From positions 4,153,501-4,217,500 of the forward strand of contig NC_064047.1 in the NCBI RefSeq assembly GCF_932526225.1: 64,000 bases of DNA. The letters run 5' to 3'. This document shows, one piece after another, positions 47,067 to 56,400 of the stretch. A model generated the notes under the pieces. The model had not been told where the DNA came from. It saw only the letters and a program-made list of their open reading frames with translations, and did not search any database. A program made the position numbers and the translations under genes. Position 1 is the stretch's first letter, and the number at the start of each line of letters is the position of its first letter. This stretch comes from Nematostella vectensis (lineage: Eukaryota; Cnidaria; Anthozoa; Actiniaria; Edwardsiidae).

Positions 47067-47497
47067 CTGAGGAAATCGAGTGATTAGCGAGGAACTTCCC
47101 TGAAAAACACGAGGGCGAGTTTTGTAAAGGTGTGAGTGTTGTTGAAAAGTAATTGCTCTGAGCGTTAAATTCAAATTTTATATTCTAGACCAAATTAAAT
47201 ATCATTCCTAGAGTTGTGCACCTCAAATTCTTCTATTTATAGTAAAAATAATCCTATACCAAGCAGTGTGCGCTCTAAAATACAAGCATTTTCATCACAA
47301 CGCGATAATGATTTATACAGACTCGTTAAATTTAGAATAGCGCAAAATTTAAAATATTTAACCGAAAACGTGACTGGACAGCAAATCACCTGTGTAAAAA
47401 TAGTTTGTGTCTGCTAACGTGGCAGTGTTCTGATTTATAATTGCCAAATCGAGCCCGGGGGTGGGAGGAGGCAACAATATTTCGGGAACCTAACTGA

Positions 47498-47640
47498 GGT
47501 TGAAGATGCAGTGTTTGTGTGAAAAATACTTCGGGACTTGGGGGGAGTGGTCCCTTAATAGAGGGTTGAAGACACAGTGTTTCAGTAAACAATACTTCGG
47601 GACTTTAGAAAGAGGTCACTTAAAAGAAAGTAGCGGTCTT
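47498..47640. repeat. ~78-bp tandem duplication
   Basis: GGTTGAAGAYRCAGTGTTT...AATACTTCGGGACTT occurs twice. Confidence 0.75.
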
Positions 47641-47682
47641 ATACGTGGGCACCACAACCACTGCATTGTATCAGTATCCAGC

Positions 47683-47947
47683 GGCGGATACAGGGGGGTG
47701 GATTAGGTGGATATCCACCACCCCTTTTAGAGTAAAAAAGTCACTTTGTTTGAAGAAAATAAATCTCTGAGGGACGAGGGTACTGTCCATGTGCCTTTGC
47801 CTGCTTGACTTTGCTGACGTGACAAATCCAATTCAGCGTGAAGTATTGCTAGATTTATGTGACCTTCCAAAAACCACTGGATCCGCTATAATCCGTCTAT
47901 CCGGCCATTTATAACCCCCTATTTTGAAATCCTGGATCCGCCCCTGA
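47683..47947. mobile_element. GGATCCGC palindromic repeat
   Basis: Begins AGCGGCGGATACAGG and ends CCTGGATCCGCCCCTG, imperfect inverted ends. A similar pair bounds 63487-63640 (GCGGATCTAG...CTAGATCCGC). No coding capacity. Confidence 0.5.
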
Positions 47948-49890
47948 TGTTATAGCAAATATTACGAACAAGAGAATCATTGATACCCAATAGCGGACAA
48001 CCTAGGAGCAACTCGAGGCAAGAAAGGTTGTCAGGCGCGCGGTGTGGCTGATTATCCGGGAACTTCAAGTTTTAAGGCGGGAAAAATATTGGCGGGAAAA
48101 TGTTTACGCGCGCTAGTGTTTTCGAGTTGTTCGTGCCGTTCGTAGGCTATCCGATTTATGTTTGACACTTGCATATGTACTCCCGTGGGAAATCACTGAA
48201 GAAAGCAAGCGACTATGCTAGTTGTGTTCAGGGAACTTCACTTAATAAGAAAAGTGATGTTTCCAAGTTTGCCTTAGACTATGTTATTGGTATTTTTTCC
48301 CGGTGTACCCACACCGTCGCTCGAGCGACGCCTGCCTAAAAACACCTGCGAGGGAGGCTACCCACATTGGGAATTGCACCGGAATTGCACCATGTGGTGC
48401 AAATTCAGAATTTAGCAAAAATAAAAGCAGAAAACGGCAAAAAACCTTGTGTAGTTTAGGTATACGGACCCTTTTTTTTACGACATATGCCCCCCGACTA
48501 TTATATTTATATAAAAGAATTTTTCCTACCATGAACAGGGTTTTCAAACTTGCTTTCTTTAACGCATCCACTTCTAAGTGGTGCCACTGATCCATTTGAA
48601 CGTAGCAGTAGAAGAGCAGTAACATGCGAAAACAGCAGTTCCAGGCCCTTTATATGGCTTCACGGCGAGCAGCCGAAAAGATTATTTCCTGCTTGAAAAA
48701 AATTCGCAGTCAGGACATTTGCTGTTTTGAAAAAAAAAATAGCACCAAAGCACATGAATTAACGGATAACTAATAAAACAAATATACAAAGCTATAGATA
48801 ATTCTGAAGCTCCAAGAAAATGTTCGTTTGTACACCTATTTTAATTTGTTGACTCAACTAAGAAAATGGAAAATGCCTCCTACTAGTACAAGTTAGAGAA
48901 TACAAGTCTTGTATCATATTTATGGCATTTCCAGTGAGGCCCATGTAGTGAAAGCATGCATTTTAACATTGTTACCAAATTTTGTTTTATCTGTGAATCA
49001 AAATATGTTTTTCAATGAAACGCGTTGAACTTTATAATATCTACAATATTTGTCGTAAAATTTTTCATTTGCAGTAAAAGGTGGCACAAACAAACGATAA
49101 CAAACAATAATGCACAAGAAAAGAGAAAAAACGTAGAGAATCACATTAAAATGTGGCACTTACCAATTAAGAATACTTAGTAGTAGTAAAATGTTCTTGA
49201 CCTGATGACATAGGCCATCGAAAGTCAAGGAGAAAGACTTTATATCACTTCAGTAAATGATACTGCAAAAACACATCTAAAATGGCTTACATATTTTATG
49301 ACAAATTCCTTTGTTTGCACTGGTGATATGAACGCAGGTGAGACTGATTGTTGCATGTCAGCTCAGCACACTCCCATGAAATCATGAAACCCGATTAAAC
49401 GCGGCATTGTCGCCAGTTTACTTTCGGGCGATTATGTAACAATCTCTGATGTTTTTTAAAGGGAAGCGCGAAAGATATTTCAAAATTGTAAAAGCAGTGT
49501 GTGTGTTGGAAATTTATTGGAGGATGTGACTGATAATTTCTTGTCGGTGATTATCGCGATCTTTCATTATTTTTCTTCTATGTTAGGAAAACAATGAGGT
49601 TCTTCTCACTAGGGTTTTCAGATTACACGCGGCCTTATTCGCCGTCAAAAAAAAAATCTACGGCATTATTTGACTTTTGCTGTAGTGCGCTGTCAATCAA
49701 TTATGCTCTTGACTTATCACAGTCTAAAGCAAGGCCTTTCTGAACGAATGAAGAACTGGACCGGTGAGAAGCGTGAAAAGCAACTTTGGGGTTATTTCAA
49801 GTCTTTCTTTTCATTGTACCCTGAAACGCCGGGGTACACAGGAGAAATCTCCTAATAAATAGCTTCACAATACAATGCAATACAATGGAC

Positions 49891-49896
49891 TTTATT
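49891..49896 (-). terminator. Polyadenylation signal for DsbA-like gene 2
   Basis: AATAAA on the minus strand ~65 nt beyond SECIS-like element 2. Confidence 0.6.
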
Positions 49897-49955
49897 TACC
49901 CAGGATAGCAAACTAACCGTACAAGATATTTGCTATCTCAGGGCTCAATCGTTAC

Positions 49956-50022
49956 GTTTTCTGGTTTCATCAGGCGTACGACCTGGTAAATATTTAGTCA
50001 AAAGCCATCATCACAGAAAAAT
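49956..50022 (-). promoter_or_regulatory. SECIS-like element 2 (3' UTR of DsbA-like gene 2)
   Basis: On the minus strand: ATGA (50008-50011), 12 nt, AA (49994-49995), 21 nt, TGA (49970-49972). Helix II pairs GGC/GCC and GACT/GGTC with two mismatches between. The lower helix pairs TTTTCTGTG with the AACCAGAAAA segment around the same single bulged C as in element 1. Loop sequence differs between the two copies while paired and core positions are kept, as expected for a functional RNA. It lies 729 nt from the stop; about 370 nt of that is a repeat insertion, so the original spacing resembles the 382 nt of gene 1. Confidence 0.85.
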
Positions 50023-50287
50023 AAGACTTTTATCCATTTAGCGGACTATTTTCTTTTATGTAGCTCCTCCTAGCTCGCAGTGGTACTCAACTTTTCTTTA
50101 TTAGAGCAGACCTTCCAGTTCGGGAAGGAAGGGGGGGGGGGGGGGAAGGGGGGATTCTTCTGAGGTTTCCCCCTGGCCTGTGACACATCTATTAATGGAC
50201 CTGGATGTCAACATACTGTATGCAAAATTGAATCGTGTCTTATTATGTTCAATCTAGTCTTTTAGCGCAGACATTTTCGCCGTATTT

Positions 50288-50660
50288 GAGTGGCTATTGG
50301 ACCGTAAGCGTAAGAGTCTTATGTCGCGCTAGAACCGGCTCGACGTAAGCGCAAGCATAAGCGCAAGACGAACTGGAAGTTTTGATTACGTCTATGATAC
50401 GCTTACGTCGCTTAAAACCGGATCAACGTAAGCATAAGCGGAACATAAGCATAAATTAACCCATCCAGCTTTGGCTCGTCGAGGAGGTATGGGCACTAGA
50501 CTACGAACTGAGCATGCGTAAAACCTTGCGCTTACTTCGAGCAGGTTCTCTCGCGACGTAAGACTCTTACGCTTACGTCTCTCGTGAGAACCAGCCTTAA
50601 CGGTCCAATAGTTTCCGTCTCCGCTTATGCTTACGTCGTCGGAAGAACCAGCCATTAATA
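50288..50660. mobile_element. CGTAAGC-rich repeat in the 3' UTR of DsbA-like gene 2
   Basis: CTATTGGACCGT at ~50293 is mirrored by ACGGTCCAATAG at ~50600. The interior is packed with CGTAAGCGTAAG/CTTACGCTTACG in both orientations plus repeated AGAACCRGCC. Exact ends and a target duplication were not resolved. It separates the stop codon from the SECIS-like element. Confidence 0.55.
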
Positions 50661-50740
50661 GTTTTAAGGGATAGGGGGAGCTGGGTGGGAAAAGGAATGG
50701 CCCTCATGCCAAATGAATATTTTAGTTGCAATTTCTAACG

Positions 50741-52951
50741 CTAAATATGCTGGTCCAGCATTTTAGTAAAGATCTCCTTAAAAGTATCTGAAGATTGGAC
50801 CCCTGATAAGGCAACTGGAGTGACACACCCTTTAGCCACAATACTATAAAAAGGAACACTACTGATCCCCGTTTTCCTTGCCTCTAACCCCTCCCCCATG
50901 ACCCTAGCAGCCACGCCCTGATCTTGAATGTGCATTATGGCCGCAGATGTGTCTAAGTCTGACTCAGATGCGACCTGCTGAAGAACGTCTTCACAGCTGA
51001 TGTTGTGTGCCAGCTCGAAGAAATGATGGAAGAGGCTTTCAGCCACAGCTTCCTGTTTGTTTTGGGTGGTGGCGTAGTCGATCAGACAATGGGCCTTGAT
51101 TGTTTTCACCATGAGGGGGCTTGGGTTAAATTTGATGCCCTAGATAAATGTAGGATCATGTCAATTGTCTGGATTACTCTGAGAAAAGTCTAAGCATGGC
51201 TTACAGCAAGTTAGTCTTACTATTTGTAGCAATCAAGGACAATGAGATGCAGTTTTAAATAGTTAAGGGAATTAATAAGCCAATGCCAACCCAAAGGCCT
51301 GTGCAAAAAGGGCCAATATTGCGCTTTTGTAAAATTCTAGCTCTACTAGGATGGGGACGGGGGGGGGGGGGGGGGGGGGGGGTAAGTAGCCCCATGGGTT
51401 CTACACTCTCAAAGTTTTACCGCTCTGACAGAATCAAAGTAGAGACATTTATATTCATCAGCAATCTTTTTTTGTTTTCAAAGAAATATTTTAATTTAAA
51501 TGTATAGCTAGAGATTGATTTACTTTACTTGGGGTACTTCTAGCTGGGTACCCTGTGTGCCTGGGGATAGTTCACCCAGGCTTCAAATAAAAGGTGGACA
51601 GGGCCGTTGCAGGCCTAGAAATTTTTGGGGGCACAATACAGAAACGTTAAGAAAATATTGGAGAGGGGGGGCACAGCCGCACCCCTACGGGTCATTTCCT
51701 TATGATTTTCCAAAATATTGGGGGGGGGGGGCCTAGCTGAGAAATAAGTCACAGACAAGAGACATACTAGCCCATTCCCCCACTCACCCTTTCATAGGCA
51801 TTCACTCCTCATACTTACAGTGTTTTGCAGAGCAGGAACCTTTGAAACAAAGGGTACTAGCTAGGTATATATGGTATACCAGAAACTTATAGGTTTCTAG
51901 GTCAGCTAAATTGGTTGAAATACCCTCCCCTCCCACTTCAACCCCCACCCCCTTTTACCACATATTCCAAACACACAATCCGACTCTTGCAATAAACTGG
52001 CTATGTGTTATATCATTGCATTAGAGTAACATATGTGTTCCCTGTGTTGTGCATTGGATAACCCTTCTTCTTACCACTTTTCGGCAAGAATCTCCGGCAC
52101 TAGAGAGAGCAGCTTCGGCAGCCTCTGCGCCATACTTGCCGGCCAGGTAGTCCAGTAATGGAACACCATCATCAGGGAGACTTGGATTCAGGAAGAAAGG
52201 CTTCCAGTTTACCACAAACTTTACATCTGTGAACGATTTGATGGCTTCTTCAAGATGCCTCTTCCCAACAAAACACCTGTATGTATAAATACCAATGGCC
52301 TTAATTTAACCCTTTCCTCAGGGTCAGTGAATCACATTTCTGTTAGTAGAGGGTTTCAGGTGCATAGCTAGGGGTGGAGGAGAATTCAACCAGCCACCTC
52401 CCTAAGGGGGTCTCACATTAATCTAAGTATATAGATCATCCTCAAAGGCGGCAGACAAGGGAAGGGGTTCTGGGTGGCATTTCGCCTATAGCACCCCCCC
52501 CCCCCCCCCCAAAAAAAAAAAAAAAAAACTGGGTGCGCTATACTGTACTACGAACAAACAAACGTTATAAATGCACGTTAAGAGTCATAAATGCATACAA
52601 AGTAACGCTAGATTGGTCGTCTTTGCTGGGATGAATAACTTGAAGTCAGTCAACCCTTAAAAAGCAGAATTAATTTTCTCTCTGTAGCTTATTTTTTCAA
52701 CAAATTGTATCCCTAACTGCTTTTAGTCCAACTCACAAGTATCACGTATTGCAACATACACACGAAAACCTAAAAGAAGACCATTTTAAAGATAATACGT
52801 TTGGAACTCTTCTCGTGACTGACACTCACTGTTCGATTGTAAATTCCTTTGGACAAAAAAACATATCCTAAAAAGAAATATTTCACACTCACTGTGGTCA
52901 TGTATTATCAGATGTGACATCCACTACAATAGTAGGACTTTCTGTGGCCAT
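50741..52951 (-). CDS. DsbA/FrnE-like thioredoxin-fold selenoprotein 2 (UPQC)
   Basis: Three exons: 52893-52951 (ATG 52949-52951), 52075-52276 and 50741-51139 (stop TAG). Phases agree; predicted length is 219 residues. Exon structure, intron positions and most residues match the gene at 28395-31257, so the two are duplicates. Codons 17-21 are ACA TGA CCA CA^G TGT, i.e. T-U-P-Q-C, then FVGKRHLEEAI, VNWKPFFLNP, LLDYLAGKYG, and in exon 3 SSVPFY at the cis-proline position. The Trp of the usual C-P-W-C is replaced by Gln, and exon 1 uses donor GTGAGTG. A SECIS-like element at 49956-50022 precedes AATAAA. Function as for paralog 1; the changed motif and VPFY suggest some divergence in redox properties (inference). 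Confidence 0.87.
51360..51382. repeat. Poly-G tract
   Basis: G run of ~22 in intron 2 of DsbA-like gene 2. Confidence 0.9.
51598..51735. mobile_element. CCGTAGC-type G/C-rich repeat, copy 3
   Basis: GGGCCGTTGCAGGCC, GGGGGCACAATACAGAAA, GGTCATTTCCTTATGATTTT and AATATTGGGG in the order of the 35105 copy. In intron 2 of DsbA-like gene 2. Confidence 0.65.
52898..52900 (-). other. In-frame TGA, predicted selenocysteine codon 18 (gene 2)
   Basis: Same codon number and same distance to the exon 1 donor as in paralog 1. Confidence 0.85.
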
Positions 52952-53441
52952 ATCTATCGGAATACTGTACAAATCTCCGATAAAACAACCGACCACTCAC
53001 TTATTTTGCTATCTTCGATGCGATCTAAACTGAAACCGATCTCGCTCGTGTTACACAGGGTACCCGATTGCGTGACCTTGAAATATGACTATGACTTAAA
53101 AAAGTGAGCTTGAAACTTTCGGTAAAATGTTGTTTAGCTGCTTTATAATCTCAATACTTGAAAAAAAAATATCAAAAAAGCTTGCCTACTTTTTCCGCTC
53201 CTTTCTTTCTCAAATAATTAAAGTCACGCTAGTTTTCACGGAGAAGTCACGCTAAATAGCTGTTGATTGAGTTGCCACGACAACATTATAATCGACTAAT
53301 GTTTTGGGTCACGTGATATCCGAGTTCTAGGGAAATATCAGAATGAACGAAAACATGGCGTCTGGTTCGCCGACAGCGGTGTAAAAGATACCATAAACTG
53401 GGCAATAACACGGACTTTAGACATTTAATTTCTCACAGAGT
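52952..53441. promoter_or_regulatory. Divergent promoter region, DsbA-like 2 (-) / ARL13B (+)
   Basis: 490 bp between start codons. AACATGGCGTCTGG at ~53351 resembles a transcription-start-proximal motif and opens a short upstream frame (53355-53384). Confidence 0.45.
53355..53384 (+). CDS. Upstream open reading frame of ARL13B (9 codons)
   Basis: ATG in good context (A at -3, G at +4), nine codons MASGSPTAV, then TAA, 57 bp before the ARL13B ATG. Whether it is in the mRNA depends on the transcription start. Confidence 0.35.
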   Translation: MASGSPTAV

Positions 53442-56400
53442 ATGTTTAGTCTCATGGCTAACTGTTTCTCATGGATAAAATGGAAGCGGGAGCCTGTAAA
53501 GTATGTCTGAAACGACTGAAAGATATATTACTGTTTCCCTAAAAATAAGTTTCTTTCTCGTTATTTTGTTTTGTCAGAAAAGTTACGATTTTAATGGTTG
53601 GCTTGGACAATGCAGGGAAAACATCCACGGTAGCCGATCTGAAAGGAGGTTTGTGTAGTTCTTAAAATATTTAATATATTGATAGTTTTTTTAATACTCG
53701 TAGAAATTTATACAACGAGTTACAATGGATGAGACTTTTTAATTCACGATTATGAATATTACTTATTTACGTTATTATCCCTTTAAACATTCCTCTCTCT
53801 CCTTTTAAGTGTCACACAAAATGCCATAAGTACTTTTGAATCAATCTTGAGAGAATCGAATCATGCCGAATTGTATTCACTCTTTTTGAAAACAAGTGAT
53901 TTGAGATCTCTTACGTATTTCCTTCTCTCTTTTGATTGTATTTGTTGATAACAGAAGTTGCCCTTGTAAGTTATTCAATGTGAGTGAAAATTTAGACATT
54001 TACTTGTAATGTTGAGCCAGTTACTATGTAAGGCCCTGTTACATGTATACTTTAGTTGCAACTTCAATCAAATCAATCAATCAATTACATTTTTATTAAC
54101 TTCTTACATGTTCGCAGAAATTGTTCTCTGAGACTTGAAGAAGTTTGTTTAAAAGTAGAAGCACATTTTACTCTTCGTGCAAATTCAAAATAAGAAAACA
54201 AGTTGCTAAGGGGATGTCACGTGAATAAATGCATAGGATTGACTTGGATTTATTTTTTGCTTGCTCTTGCTCTTAATAATTACAATTTAGTCAATTATGC
54301 TTATACTATTTTTGTGCTATTAGTAACCTTGCAGGTAATGTTTGTTAACAGACTTATGTACTGAAGAATTAATAAAGCACAGCAGATGTTAACAGTTTTA
54401 AAAACAGTACATGTCATTAAAGCAATCTGCTCTAAGCTCTGCCTTAATAGTTCTAGCAAGGAGTAAATAAAATTTAATATTGTTCATGTTTTGTTTGTTA
54501 CAGAGGCTTTAGATGGTATAACGCCGACTGTGGGTTTTCTTTCGTCAAACTTCAACATGTATAGATTCAATGTCACTGTTTATGACCTGGGCGGTGGGGC
54601 TAAAATAAGAGGAATATGGAAAGATTATTACGCTGAGGTAAGGTGGAAGCTTTTGTCACTACAGTCTATTTTCCAAGTATAACTAGAAAGACTACAGACA
54701 AGCTATAGACATAGTTGGCATCTTTAGCCATAGGGGGATAGGCAAATAGGTCATTATAAGGTTTACTGTTAATATTCTGCCTGTCTATTTTTATTATAGT
54801 ATTTATAACTGTAAAAAAACTACAGACAAGCTAGAGAATCTAGGTGGTATGCTTAGCCATGATTGAAATAGGCAAATAAATCAATACAAGGTTTAATGGA
54901 ATATTATACACTTCTAAAAAACAATGATTTGAATAGATGGATAAATTTGGTTAGCTAATCACTCTTATTGCAGCTGGAATGCTGGATTATGAGAGCAAAG
55001 ACATGCAAAAGAGCCCAGGCTAATGCTGTAAATGTAAAAAAAAACTATGTTATCACATAGGATTAAATCATATGACTTCAACCTTGATTTATTCATCCCC
55101 TACTTCTATCTTTAATACTATTGCCAGGATTAAATCATATGACTTCAACCTTGATTTATTCATCCCCTACTTCTATCTTTAATACTATTGCCATTGCTCT
55201 GATATTCCATTACACTCACACATGCAGTAGATATTCCACTTTTCAATAATAGCTAACTTTGCCATTCAATTAAACACTATAATTATATAACATGTGATAG
55301 AGCTGTCATATGAAACCTTGATATACAGTATTATCTTTAAGTTGTCATAACAGTAACAATATCCATAATACATTCTGTGTAGTTACATTTCAGAACTTGA
55401 TTACTATTAATATCATGATGAATACGTAGATACAGTATCTATATACTTTAAGATAGGTAGATAGCAAAGTTTATTTTATACCTTTTGAAGACAAGGCTGA
55501 ATTACAGGTATTGTCAGGCTACACTATTGTGCTTATACATGAACAAATGATTCAACGCAGCTGGCTGGCATACTTGTACAGGGCTTTTGGAATTACGCAG
55601 GAAAAAACTCAAAATTACGCAGGATTCTTGGCTAAATTACGCGCTAAATTACGCAGAAAATCAATCATTAAGCGCTAAATTACGCGGGATTTTGCAATAC
55701 ATTTTTCTTTAAAAATCAAAATTTTGCGGAATTCTTTACTGAATTACGCGCTAAATTACACGGAATATCAACTGTTATGCCCAAACAACATTTTGTACAG
55801 AAGGAAAGCACGAAATAACTTGAAAAGGTTAATTTTCTTGCGTGTAAATATCTTAGGCCAGTTTTCATTGGCTCCTAGCCACCAGCCAATTAAGAAAAAT
55901 TATTTTATTATTAGTCCTAGGCCTTCGCAGTTTAGCAAAGAACGCCTAGTCATTTTATTTGTTTTCGGAAATTCAGTTCGAAATATCGCACTCTTACGAA
56001 GAATATCTCTCTTTTTTCACGAGAAATAGAGGTAACAACCCTAAAGGAACACATCAGCTGTGCAATTAAATGTTTTGTCTTTCAAAATTTAGCCAAATTA
56101 CGCGGGATTACATGGAAATTTGTGGATTACACGGATTACGCGGAAAAAGCCAAATTACGCGCTTCCGTACAAGTGCGTAATTCCAGAAGCCCTGCTTGTA
56201 AGATACAAATACATAGTCCAAAGTGTCCAGTGTTCGTTTTAGAGGTTATCTTCTGTGCAAGGTGATGAAGGCTGCTGAATGCCTGTTTGGAGACATGAAT
56301 TGTTTTATTTCCAGGTGTTTGGCGTGGTGTTTGTGGTAGATGCAAGCAATCGGGAAAGAATGGATGAATGTAGATCAATCCTACATGAAACTAAGCAAAA

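Larger units (their letters stand above)
47067..49850. other. Intergenic region between the PAN gene and DsbA-like gene 2
   Basis: Holds a ~78-bp tandem duplication (47498-47640), a degenerate palindromic repeat (47683-47947) and a small palindrome CGTCGCTCGAGCGACG (~48316). The upstream exon(s) of the PAN gene should lie here but were not identified. No other gene supported. Confidence 0.5.

Noticed and set aside
48284-48625. 113-codon minus-strand frame with hydrophobic stretches
   Set aside because: No recognisable domain, poor start, overlaps small palindromes; the opposite strand is also open.
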